From Clostridiales bacterium (lineage in GTDB: Bacteria; Bacillota; Clostridia; Oscillospirales; Ruminococcaceae), in contig JAAZLM010000272.1 in NCBI GenBank assembly GCA_012799315.1, positions 1-7,187 on the forward strand: a DNA stretch of 7,187 bases, in the 5' to 3' direction. Position 1 is the stretch's first letter; each line of letters opens with the position of its first letter. The translations under genes and the position numbers were made by a program. Shown piece by piece: positions 1 to 6,593 of the stretch. The notes below the pieces were generated by a model that had not been told where the DNA came from, made no database searches, and worked only from the letters and a program-made list of their open reading frames with translations.

Positions 1-804
1 AAGATCATCCTTACTCTCAAGCAGCTTGATAATTTCAGTAGTGTCGAAGTCCCCTCTAACAAGTAAATTGCCATGCCCTGCGAATTCGACCTCGCCCGAC
101 ATTAGTTCGCTTGTCAATTCGTACACCGTGTAGAGTAGGGGGGATAGGGCGAGCATATATCCGCCGAGTGTAGTAGCAAGTGATTGCAACATTGCCGGCG
201 ACAATTGCTCAAGAGGCACACCGTGCAAATTCTCTTGAAGGAAGTTCTGGAAGAATTCGATGTGTTCGTGCGTTAAATCAAATTCGAGCCTGCAAATGCG
301 ATTCTTTACAGAACCATTCGATGCAATCAATAGCAGCAGATACATCCGCCTGCCGGTCGGGATAACTTCAACTTTAGTAATGACGGAAAATTGCGGCGTC
401 AAATTCGTTGTAATGGCGGCGCATTTCGTCACATCTGCCAATGCAGCAGTAGCATTTTCAAGAATAGCCTCATCGGTGAAGTCGCTATCACCTAGCATTT
501 CATCGATCATTTGCATCTCTTTTTTAGTTAATGGATGCGGCTTCATCAATCTATCAATATACAGTCGATACCCTTTAAAAGTTGGCACTCGTCCCGCAGA
601 AGTATGCGGCTGTTCAAGCAGCCCTAACTGCTCAAGTGCGACCATCTCATTACGGATCGTAGCGGAGGAAACGGACAATTCAGGCAATGAAGATAGTGAT
701 TTCGAGCCGACGGGCTCACCAGTTTTAATATATTCATCCACAATAGCTTGCAGAATCCTAAGTTTGCGTTCTTCTATGCCTCTATTTTTCTTATTTCGTG
801 GCAT
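1..804 (-). CDS. hrcA: HrcA heat-inducible transcription repressor (N-terminal 268 codons, cut by window edge)
   Basis: HrcA is the dimeric repressor that binds CIRCE operators and shuts off class I heat-shock genes (hrcA-grpE-dnaK-dnaJ, groESL) until GroEL becomes limiting. I translated the minus strand from 804 and found an open frame to base 1 with no stop. The winged-helix region is at residues ~10-75, with family hallmarks GEPVGSKSL (29-37), SSATIRNEM (46-54) and QPHTSAGRVPT (65-75), followed by the GYRLYIDRLM segment. The rest matches the start of the HrcA effector domain. Family members are about 340-350 residues, so roughly 75 C-terminal residues lie outside. Three tandem ATGs occur (810, 807, 804). 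I chose 804 because it lies 8 nt after GGAGG (817-813). A perfect CIRCE lies just upstream, so the gene is autoregulated. The rest of the dnaK operon presumably follows beyond base 1 (inference). Confidence 0.97.
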   Translation of the reverse strand, partial: MPRNKKNRGIEERKLRILQAIVDEYIKTGEPVGSKSLSSLPELSVSSATIRNEMVALEQLGLLEQPHTSAGRVPTFKGYRLYIDRLMKPHPLTKKEMQMIDEMLGDSDFTDEAILENATAALADVTKCAAITTNLTPQFSVITKVEVIPTGRRMYLLLLIASNGSVKNRICRLEFDLTHEHIEFFQNFLQENLHGVPLEQLSPAMLQSLATTLGGYMLALSPLLYTVYELTSELMSGEVEFAGHGNLLVRGDFDTTEIIKLLESKDDL

Positions 805-809
805 CATCA

Positions 810-817
810 TCACCTCC
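810..817 (-). promoter_or_regulatory. Shine-Dalgarno of hrcA, decides among three ATGs
   Basis: On the minus strand GGAGGTGA is an excellent match to the 16S anti-SD. It overlaps the first of three consecutive in-frame ATG codons. GGAGG is 2, 5 and 8 nt from the ATGs at 810, 807 and 804, so the third has the best spacing and is the likely start. Confidence 0.8.
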
Positions 818-843
818 AAAATGAATATGCCAATCCGGTTACG

Positions 844-870
844 TTAGCACTCTATCAATATGAGTGCTAA
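844..870 (-). promoter_or_regulatory. CIRCE operator (HrcA binding site)
   Basis: TTAGCACTC (844-852), a 9-bp spacer (853-861) and GAGTGCTAA (862-870) match the CIRCE consensus exactly, arms and spacer length alike. The operator begins about where transcription from the promoter at 875-903 should start, so bound HrcA would block initiation, and the inverted repeat would also lie in the 5' end of the mRNA. This is the classical autoregulatory arrangement of hrcA operons. Confidence 0.97.
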
Positions 871-1030
871 ATTAAATTTATCACGTTCTATCTATTTTGT
901 CAAGTGCTAATAGAAAAATCATACAATTAGATAGTTTTTCATTCAAATATAGTATGCAAGTTGGAAAAAACGGCAATAGAAATAGCATCGTGATATTTAG
1001 CAGTATTAATATATGCAATTGAACGCATAG
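871..1030. other. AT-rich gap between hrcA and the trpS terminator
   Basis: Apart from the hrcA promoter and the spare half-site at 902-910, I see no coding frame with a ribosome binding site, no RNA gene and no further clear signal in 911-1030. It is plain AT-rich spacer between two minus-strand units. Confidence 0.5.
875..903 (-). promoter_or_regulatory. sigma-A-type promoter of hrcA operon
   Basis: On the minus strand a perfect -35 TTGACA (903-898) is followed by a 17-bp spacer and a -10-like TAAATT (880-875, 4 of 6 matches). The predicted start near 868 falls at the edge of the CIRCE element, as in known class I heat-shock promoters. Confidence 0.8.
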
Positions 1031-1060
1031 AAAAAGGCACTTTTATAAAAGTGCCTTTTT
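1031..1060 (-). terminator. Intrinsic terminator of trpS (perfect 30-bp palindrome)
   Basis: AAAAAGGCACTTTTA is followed directly by its exact reverse complement. The RNA would form a stem with an A-run on one side and a U-run on the other, which works in both directions. It starts 11 bp past the trpS stop codon, so its main job is ending the aminotransferase-trpS transcript. It would also stop any opposite read-through into trpS. Confidence 0.92.
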
Positions 1061-1071
1061 GCTTTTATATG

Positions 1072-2079
1072 TTATTTTTCCGGTGGGATGAATCCCATTC
1101 GCTTATATGCTTTTTCAAGTACTCTTGATGAGATAGTGGCTGCCTTTTTAGCACCATCGGCATAGACCGCCTTCAAATATGACCTATCGTTCATTAGTCT
1201 ATCATAATTTTCTCTAATCGGTGCTAATTCTTCGGCGACAGCCTCACCAACTGCGGTCTTGAAATCGCCGTAGCCCCTTCCATCGAATTCACTTTCAATT
1301 TCTTCAAAGGATTTGCCCGTGATAGATGAATAGATCGACATCAGATTATTAATCCCGTCCTTACCCTCACGATATGCCACTAGCGAATCCGAATCCGTCA
1401 CAGCACGTCTGAACTTTTTGATAATTTGTGCGGGAGTATCGAGAATATCAATGCACAAATTATCGTCAGCGGATTTTGACATCTTCTTAGTCGGGTCGGA
1501 TAGCGACATTACACGAGCGGTCAATTTAGGAATATAGGCATCGGGCATTGTGAATGTTTTGCCGTATGCGTTATTGAATCTATTGACAATATCACGTGTT
1601 AATTCGATATGTTGCTTCTGATCGTTGCCAACGGGGACTAGATCGGGTGAATATATCAGGATATCCGCCGCCATTAGTACAGGATAGGAGAATAGTCCGG
1701 CATTAATATTGTCGGAATGGCGAGAAGACTTGTCCTTGAACTGCGTCATTCTTGATAGTTCGCCGAATTGCGTGTTGCAATTGAGTAGCCAAGTCAGCTG
1801 CGAATGGGATGGAACATGACTCTGTATAAAAACGATGCTTTTTTCAGGATCGATACCGCAAGCAAGCAAAAGTGCAAAACATTCGAGAGTTTGCTTTTTG
1901 AATGATGCTGGATCCTGCCGAATAGTCACTGCATGCATATCGGCAATGAAGAAGATGCAATTATAATCCTCCTGCATTTGCTTCCAGTTGCGGATTGCTC
2001 CAAGATAATTGCCGAGTGTGAATATACCCGTCGGCTGAATGCCGCTTAAAATGCGCTTTTTCCTTTGTGGCTTTTCCAT
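1072..2079 (-). CDS. trpS: Tryptophanyl-tRNA synthetase
   Basis: This cytosolic class I aminoacyl-tRNA synthetase charges tRNA-Trp with tryptophan using ATP. The 335-residue protein is full length for bacterial TrpRS (~330). The HIGH-type motif is TLGN (residues 21-24) within SGIQPTG...NYLGAI, and the KMSKS loop is intact at 199-203. SYPVLMAADILIY (131-143) carries the Met and Asp (M136, D139) that correspond to tryptophan-recognition residues in the Bacillus enzyme, and GNDQKQHIELTRDI (151-164) is another family block. The start at 2079 has AAGGA (2094-2090) 10 nt upstream. The gene follows the aminotransferase stop by only 37 bp with no room for a separate promoter, so the two are probably co-transcribed, and a strong terminator follows. 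I see no T-box leader here or ahead of the upstream gene. Confidence 0.97.
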   Translation of the reverse strand: MEKPQRKKRILSGIQPTGIFTLGNYLGAIRNWKQMQEDYNCIFFIADMHAVTIRQDPASFKKQTLECFALLLACGIDPEKSIVFIQSHVPSHSQLTWLLNCNTQFGELSRMTQFKDKSSRHSDNINAGLFSYPVLMAADILIYSPDLVPVGNDQKQHIELTRDIVNRFNNAYGKTFTMPDAYIPKLTARVMSLSDPTKKMSKSADDNLCIDILDTPAQIIKKFRRAVTDSDSLVAYREGKDGINNLMSIYSSITGKSFEEIESEFDGRGYGDFKTAVGEAVAEELAPIRENYDRLMNDRSYLKAVYADGAKKAATISSRVLEKAYKRMGFIPPEK

Positions 2080-2116
2080 ATTAAAGTCGTCCTTCCCATA
2101 TTTTATAAGTAGTGAA

Positions 2117-3301
2117 TTACAGCATTGATTTTGCTACATTTGCAAGGATTTTAACCCCGTCAACAATTTTTTCGTCCGATGGGGTAGAAAAGTTTAGCCT
2201 AAAACTTGATGTTGCAATATCTTCACTCACCATGAATGCAACCCCCGGCACAACGGCTACCTTTTTCTTAACTGCATTTTTGCAGAAGTCCATCATATCG
2301 ATATTGTCGGGCAGAGTCGCCCAGATGAATAGGCCACCCTCCGGCTCAGTGAAAGAAATTGATGTTGGCATCTCCCACTTGAGATTATCAAGCATTAGCT
2401 TTGACTTGCGTCTATATATATTACGCAGGTTTTCTATATGATCATCATAGTCATGGATAGTGAAATATCTCTCACATACCATTTGCGCCCAGATATTTGT
2501 GTGAACATCGCTAACTTGCTTACACACGACGATTTTTTGTAGGGGGATTGAATTTGCACATACATAGCCGACCCTCATCCCCGGTGAAAGTATTTTTGAG
2601 AAGCTACCGCAATATATGACCCGCCCCTCAGTATCGAGTGATTTAATTGGCGGTATATCTTCCCCCGCAAAACGAAGAGCGCCATACGGATCATCTTCAA
2701 CGATTATAACATCGAATCTTGATGCTAGATCATAGACCGCCTTGCGTTTTTCTAGGCTCATTGTAATTCCCGATGGATTCTGAAAATTCGGAATTAGATA
2801 TATCATCTTTGTATTGGGATTTGCAAGCAGTGCTTTTTCTAGGCTATCAATACAAATGCCATCGCTTAGAACGGGCACACCGACAAGATTAACATTATTC
2901 GACTTAAACGCATTAAGCGAACCGATAAAGCTAGGCGCCTCACAAATTACAGTGTCGCCCTCATTACAAAGAATCTTACATGAAAGTTCAATTGCCTGTT
3001 GCGCCCCCGATGTGATAACAACATCATCATCGTTACCTAAGATGCCTTGCTTATCTAAATGGCGGCGAATCCAATCCCTGAGTGGGGGATACCCCTCAGT
3101 AAGACTATATTGCAATGCGCCAATAGGATTATTTTCAAGTATCGTGCTGCTAATTGCCGCAATTTCCTCAGTTGGGAATGCTTCCGTTGCGGGATTACCA
3201 GCAGCGAATGGTATAACGGATGGATCGGCGGTGAATTTGAGTATTTCTCTAATCGCCGACGGCTTTAAGGAAGATACCCTCCCCGAAAAAGTGTAGTTCA
3301 T
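2117..3301 (-). CDS. PLP-dependent class I/II aminotransferase (2-aminoadipate/aromatic type)
   Basis: This is a fold-type I aminotransferase that moves an amino group between an amino acid and a 2-oxo acid through pyridoxal phosphate. The 394 residues cover the whole fold. The Schiff-base lysine is K236 in SFSKILSPGMRVGY (233-246), with phosphate-contacting R243. N174 lies in NFQNPSG, D203 and Y206 lie in VEDDPYG, and R368 in SSFRLNFS is placed to bind the substrate carboxylate. The sequence most resembles the LysN/ARO8 and MocR-type branch (2-aminoadipate, aromatic, branched-chain donors), but it has no N-terminal GntR helix-turn-helix, so it is an enzyme rather than a regulator. Its exact substrate cannot be read from sequence. 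The start at 3301 has GAGGG (3313-3309) 7 nt upstream. It is the first gene of a pair with trpS. The link to tryptophan or aromatic metabolism is only an inference. Confidence 0.93.
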   Translation of the reverse strand: MNYTFSGRVSSLKPSAIREILKFTADPSVIPFAAGNPATEAFPTEEIAAISSTILENNPIGALQYSLTEGYPPLRDWIRRHLDKQGILGNDDDVVITSGAQQAIELSCKILCNEGDTVICEAPSFIGSLNAFKSNNVNLVGVPVLSDGICIDSLEKALLANPNTKMIYLIPNFQNPSGITMSLEKRKAVYDLASRFDVIIVEDDPYGALRFAGEDIPPIKSLDTEGRVIYCGSFSKILSPGMRVGYVCANSIPLQKIVVCKQVSDVHTNIWAQMVCERYFTIHDYDDHIENLRNIYRRKSKLMLDNLKWEMPTSISFTEPEGGLFIWATLPDNIDMMDFCKNAVKKKVAVVPGVAFMVSEDIATSSFRLNFSTPSDEKIVDGVKILANVAKSML

Positions 3302-3379
3302 ATTATCGCCCTCATTTTAATTTTAATACTATTCCAAACAATCGTAAAAGTAGATGGAAAAATTAAATAGTATATGGTT

Positions 3380-3408
3380 ATCTTATCATAGAAAGCACTA
3401 GTTATCAA
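3380..3408 (-). promoter_or_regulatory. Probable promoter of aminotransferase-trpS unit
   Basis: Minus-strand -35 TTGATA (3408-3403, 5 of 6 matches), a 17-bp spacer and -10-like TAAGAT (3385-3380, 4 of 6). This would give a leader of about 70 nt before the ATG at 3301. It is the best candidate in the divergent gap, but the -10 is only moderate. Confidence 0.5.
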
Positions 3409-3455
3409 GTTGTACGACAATAAAAGAATATTTATAGGACAAAAAATATTACTCC

Positions 3456-3485
3456 GTCATTAATAGTGACAATTGCAAATATAAT
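3456..3485 (+). promoter_or_regulatory. Possible promoter of flippase gene: perfect -10 preceded by a dyad
   Basis: A perfect TATAAT stands at 3480-3485, 42 bp before the ATG. No good -35 lies 16-18 bp upstream. In that place is the imperfect dyad GTCATTAATAGTGAC (3456-3470), GTCA...TGAC arms with one G-T mismatch in the pairing. An alternative start signal is TTGTAC (3411-3416), 17 bp, TATAGG (3434-3439). Which is used is unresolved. Confidence 0.35.
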
Positions 3486-3527
3486 GAATAAAGAAATGAA
3501 TTAACGGTAGTAAAAAGGAGAGATTCA

Positions 3528-5231
3528 ATGACCGAAAAGCAAGGACTCTTTAAGAGTTCAATAATTCTCTTTGTTGCAATGATTATAACAAAAGTAGTGG
3601 GAGCAGTGTTTAAGATACCGCTTGCTAATATCCTTGGAGGAAGTGGAATGGGATATTTCAGCTCGGCATACGGGCTATTTTGGCCTGTCTATTCAATTGT
3701 TGCGGCCGGACTCCCCGTCGCCGTTGTAAGACTAGTGGCGGAGAATTCGGCGAAGGGGAATGTGCGCAATTTAAGGAAGATTAAGAGGGTATCTCTTTTA
3801 TATTTCAGCCTGGTTGGATTTATCGGCAGTATTGCAATTCTCATTTTCGCCAGAGCATTTTCGAATAACTTGGCGCAGAATCCCAATGCCCATATGGCAG
3901 TAATAGCAATGGCGCCGAGTGTATTCTTCTGTTGTGTTATGGCGGTATACCGTGGCTATTATGAAGGGTTGCAGAATATGTATCCCACTGCAATATCGCA
4001 GGTGGTCGAATCGCTTGTTAAGGCGGCATTCGGGCTTGGTCTATCATATGCGACATTGCAATACGGGATACGCAGCTATGAGAGGGGCGAATTAGTATTC
4101 GGTAAAGTTGCCACTACATTCGAGCAGGCGACTATGCTCGCCCTACCGTATGCGGCGGCAGCGGCGACACTTGGGGTAACGATCAGCACATTCGCAGGGC
4201 TTGTCGCCGTCTTGATTCGGCATCGGATATATGGTGATGGCATAAAGGAAAAGGACTTACATAATACTGAGCAGGCTTCAACCGGCAGGGCGATATTTTC
4301 GGAGCTTTTTATAACGGCGATCCCCATTGCTATCGGCGCTGCATTCATTAGTATATCATCGTTAATTGATCTAGCTACTATAATAAGGGGGCTAAATGCC
4401 GCAATTAAGGCAAGCCCGCACTACTTCACCGAGAAATATGATTTTGCAATAATTGATGGTGTATCACTTGACGAATTGGCGAATTTCATTTACGGATCGT
4501 ATACCGGCCTAGCATCAACGATAATAGCATTCATTCCAGCAATGTCAACGATGTTCGGCAAGAGCGCATTGCCAAGCCTAACGGCATCATGGTCGGTAGG
4601 TAATAAAGTCGCCGTAAAACATAATATTGAGTCGGTACTGCGAGCATCTGCTTTATTTGCTATCCCGGCGGGGCTTGGGCTTTTCGTCATGGCGGAGCCA
4701 GCCTTAATGCTGCTATATCCCAATCGCCCGAATGAAGTTAGCATTGCCGCACTCCCACTAGCGGTTATGTCCATCGGTGCGATAATGTTTGCGATAGTGA
4801 CGCCGGTATTCAGTATGTTGCAGGCAATTGGCAGAACGGATCTACCCGTTAAGCTAATGGCATTCTGCGCTGTGATTAAGCTAATTTTTAATGTCGTTTT
4901 AATACAAATCCCGTCAATCAATATCCTAGGCGCCTCAATATCGACAACTATATCCTATACTGTGATCGCCGTAATCGGCATTGCGATGCTACTACATAAT
5001 GCGGGGGTCGGACTGCGGATTAAACGAATCTTCATACTGCCGACAATTGCAGGGATTGCTTGCGCAATTGGCGCCGCATTGATGAAAAACTCATCTATTC
5101 TTGAATTTCATTCAAAAGCTAAAACGATTGTATGTATAGGATTCGGAGCTATTTTATATGCAATTGTACTATTTATTAGTGGTGGAATAAGGAAAAACGA
5201 GATATTTGACAAAATTAATTATAAAAAATGA
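3528..5231 (+). CDS. SpoVB/YabM-like polysaccharide (lipid-linked oligosaccharide) flippase, MOP superfamily
   Basis: A polytopic inner-membrane protein of the MATE/MOP superfamily, whose SpoVB/YabM/YtgP/MurJ-like branch moves lipid-linked envelope precursors across the membrane. The 567 residues are almost wholly hydrophobic helices joined by short basic loops, consistent with about 14 membrane spans. Recognisable blocks are TKVVGAVFKIPLANILGG (21-38), YRGYYEGLQNMYPTAISQVVE (141-161 region, a branch signature) and LQAIGRTDLP (431-440). A longer polar stretch (about 290-320) lies between central helices, as in clostridial relatives. The start is clear: AGGAG at 3516-3520, 7 nt from the ATG. 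In Bacillus subtilis yabM lies directly before the MazG gene, so position supports a YabM orthologue rather than SpoVB proper. The substrate cannot be told from sequence, and a sporulation role is only suggested by family. The stop is 64-103 bp before mazG, with a possible second promoter between. Confidence 0.9.
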   Translation: MTEKQGLFKSSIILFVAMIITKVVGAVFKIPLANILGGSGMGYFSSAYGLFWPVYSIVAAGLPVAVVRLVAENSAKGNVRNLRKIKRVSLLYFSLVGFIGSIAILIFARAFSNNLAQNPNAHMAVIAMAPSVFFCCVMAVYRGYYEGLQNMYPTAISQVVESLVKAAFGLGLSYATLQYGIRSYERGELVFGKVATTFEQATMLALPYAAAAATLGVTISTFAGLVAVLIRHRIYGDGIKEKDLHNTEQASTGRAIFSELFITAIPIAIGAAFISISSLIDLATIIRGLNAAIKASPHYFTEKYDFAIIDGVSLDELANFIYGSYTGLASTIIAFIPAMSTMFGKSALPSLTASWSVGNKVAVKHNIESVLRASALFAIPAGLGLFVMAEPALMLLYPNRPNEVSIAALPLAVMSIGAIMFAIVTPVFSMLQAIGRTDLPVKLMAFCAVIKLIFNVVLIQIPSINILGASISTTISYTVIAVIGIAMLLHNAGVGLRIKRIFILPTIAGIACAIGAALMKNSSILEFHSKAKTIVCIGFGAILYAIVLFISGGIRKNEIFDKINYKK

Positions 5232-5239
5232 AAATACAC

Positions 5240-5268
5240 TTGAAATATTTAGCGGAATAAGGTAATAT
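5240..5268 (+). promoter_or_regulatory. Possible promoter ahead of mazG
   Basis: TTGAAA (5240-5245, 5 of 6), a 17-bp spacer and TAATAT (5263-5268, 4 of 6), with an overlapping TATGAT at 5266-5271. It lies just after the flippase stop. It would give mazG-hup-rqcP their own transcription start in addition to read-through. Confidence 0.45.
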
Positions 5269-5317
5269 GATAAAGAACAAGCAGAGAGCCGCAATGTGAA
5301 CACCGATGTCGCATTAC

Positions 5318-5324
5318 AAAGGGG
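5318..5324 (+). promoter_or_regulatory. Shine-Dalgarno-like site choosing the mazG start
   Basis: AAAGGGG pairs with the anti-SD using one G-U wobble and sits 10 nt before the ATG at 5335. The competing GTG at 5296 has only AGAGAG-like purines and overlaps an out-of-frame ATG followed at once by TGA. Confidence 0.5.
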
Positions 5325-5334
5325 ATTGAGCCAT

Positions 5335-6171
5335 ATGCAGCAATTAATAAAAAAAGAAAAATATACGATATATGATTTGCTGATGATTATGGAAGTTCTC
5401 AGAGGTGAAAACGGCTGCCCGTGGGATAGGGAACAGGATCACGGGACGATTAAGAAGAATCTACTTGAGGAAGTTTATGAACTGCTAGATGCTATCGATA
5501 AAAATGATGGCGATTCAATGAGGGAAGAGCTTGGCGATGTGCTATTACAAGTTGTATTCCATTCGCAAATAGCGGCGGAAAAAGACGAATTCGATTTCGA
5601 TGATGTTTCGGACGAGATTTGCAAAAAGTTAATTATACGTCATCCGCACATATTCGGCGATATTAAGGTCGATAATACAGATGAGGTATTGCAGAATTGG
5701 GATAGTATCAAGATGCAAACTAAGAATCAGCACAGCTATAGCGAAACATTGCAAGATGTGCCACGGACATTCACCGCACTAATGCGCAGTCAGAAGATTG
5801 GAAGTAGAGCGGGCAGAGCGGGCTATCGATATGAAAGCATTGACGGTGCAATGCGTGATTTGAAGAGTGAGTTAAAAGAGCTTGAGCAGGCTATTAATGC
5901 TATGACGGCAGGGGATATGCAGCAATGCGAGGAAGAACTGGGCGATTTACTATTCTCATGTGTCAACGTAGCACGGGAGATCGGCATTGACGCCGAGATA
6001 GCGCTGAATAAATCATGCGATAAATTCGTCAGCCGATTCTGTGAGGCAGAGCGAATTGCAAATTCACAGGGTAATGATTTGAAGGATTTAAATGCCGATG
6101 AGCTGGACAGGCTATGGAAAAAGGCTAAAAAAGCTATAAACAGTGCAGGTAGTAGGGCATTGTTTAGATAA
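5335..6171 (+). CDS. mazG: MazG nucleoside triphosphate pyrophosphohydrolase (two MazG domains)
   Basis: A cytosolic Mg-dependent enzyme that hydrolyses (d)NTPs to NMP and pyrophosphate, thought to clear abnormal nucleotides and affect ppGpp signalling. With the ATG at 5335 it has 278 residues, close to E. coli MazG (263). Domain 1 has NGCPWDREQ (26-34), EEVYE (45-49) and EELGD (64-68). Domain 2 has SELKELE (178-184) and EEELGD (199-204). Both EExxE...ExxD metal-binding sets look intact. The N-terminal tetrapyrrole-methylase domain of Bacillus YabN is absent. An in-frame GTG at 5296 would add 13 residues. I prefer 5335 because AAAGGGG (5318-5324) precedes it by 10 nt and because related proteins begin shortly before the K-Y-T-x-x-D-L segment. 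The stop is 21 bp before the HU gene. Confidence 0.95.
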   Translation: MQQLIKKEKYTIYDLLMIMEVLRGENGCPWDREQDHGTIKKNLLEEVYELLDAIDKNDGDSMREELGDVLLQVVFHSQIAAEKDEFDFDDVSDEICKKLIIRHPHIFGDIKVDNTDEVLQNWDSIKMQTKNQHSYSETLQDVPRTFTALMRSQKIGSRAGRAGYRYESIDGAMRDLKSELKELEQAINAMTAGDMQQCEEELGDLLFSCVNVAREIGIDAEIALNKSCDKFVSRFCEAERIANSQGNDLKDLNADELDRLWKKAKKAINSAGSRALFR

Positions 6172-6192
6172 ATTTATTGGAGGTAATCAAAA

Positions 6193-6468
6193 ATGACAAA
6201 AGCAGAATTAGTAGCATCGATTGCTGAAAAGACAGAGTTGTCGAAAAAAGATTCGGAGAAGGCACTCTCAGCAGTAATTGACACAATAGTTGAGACACTA
6301 GCAACCGGTGAAAAGGTTCAATTAGTTGGATTCGGTACATTTGAGGTTCGTGATAGAAAAGCTAGAGATGGCATAAATCCAGCAACTAAAGAGCCAATCA
6401 AGATCCCAGCAACAAAGCTTCCAGCATTTAAAGCTGGCAGAGCTCTTAAAGAAGCAGTAGCGAAATAG
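6193..6468 (+). CDS. hup: HU family DNA-binding protein
   Basis: A small dimeric nucleoid protein that bends and compacts DNA without strong sequence preference. The 91 residues equal the usual HU length (~90). The N-terminal helical half begins [18 protein letters not shown], followed by the signature [15 protein letters not shown] and the beta-arm with the DNA-intercalating proline in NPATKEP. The ending [13 protein letters not shown] is typical. The beta-arm has D-G-I-N-P where many HU proteins have (T/K)-G-(R/K)-N-P, a modest loss of positive charge. GGAGG (6179-6183) lies 9 nt before the ATG, the strongest site of this operon. Codons lean to GCA, GCT and AAA, with almost no GCG or CGC, unlike the neighbours, as expected for a highly expressed gene. 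It sits between mazG and rqcP, the standard clostridial order. Confidence 0.97.
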   Translation: MTKAELVASIAEKTELSKKDSEKALSAVIDTIVETLATGEKVQLVGFGTFEVRDRKARDGINPATKEPIKIPATKLPAFKAGRALKEAVAK

Positions 6469-6504
6469 ATTAATTAGATGGATTAAACAAATACGAATGT
6501 GATC

Positions 6505-6547
6505 AATCGACTAAGCCGATCCTCATACGGGTATTGGCTTGTCGATT
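6505..6547 (+). terminator. Hairpin after HU gene (weak terminator or attenuator)
   Basis: AATCGAC (6505-6511), a bulged T and AAGCCGAT (6513-6520) pair with ATTGGCTT (6533-6540) and GTCGATT (6541-6547): 15 pairs with one G-U and a 12-nt loop. The stem is followed only by TATCTTTATAT, a poor U-tract. Partial termination, or protection of the HU mRNA 3' end, is more likely than a full stop (inference). Confidence 0.55.
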
Positions 6548-6558
6548 TATCTTTATAT

Positions 6559-6573
6559 AGGGGATTGTCCCCT
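6559..6573 (+). other. Short GC-rich hairpin upstream of rqcP Shine-Dalgarno
   Basis: AGGGGA-TTG-TCCCCT forms a 6-bp stem with a 3-nt loop, 11 nt before GGAGG of rqcP. It is too short and lacks a U-tract, so it is not a terminator. It could shape translation initiation or mRNA ends, or be chance. Confidence 0.4.
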
Positions 6574-6593
6574 TATGCAAATTGGAGGATGGA

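Noticed and set aside
260..847. Plus-strand open frame of 195 codons opposite hrcA
   Set aside because: It is the antisense shadow of a clearly recognised HrcA frame, runs through the CIRCE operator and has no sensible start site or family resemblance.
884..910. Second complete CIRCE upstream of the first
   Set aside because: Only one arm is present; the position of the other arm (884-892) does not match.
2814..3296. Plus-strand frames opposite the aminotransferase
   Set aside because: Shadows of a full-length enzyme with all catalytic residues; they show no ribosome binding site and no recognisable domain.
3311..3343. TTGTTT/TAAAAT promoter-like pair on the minus strand near the aminotransferase start
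   Set aside because: Its start point would fall at or beyond the Shine-Dalgarno site, giving an mRNA without a usable leader.
3302..3527. T-box or other riboswitch leader in the divergent gap
   Set aside because: No TGGTGG-ACCGCG-like box, no terminator/antiterminator pair and no long conserved-looking helix on either strand.
4076..4921. Minus-strand frames inside the flippase gene
   Set aside because: Antisense shadows of a long hydrophobic coding sequence; no start signals.
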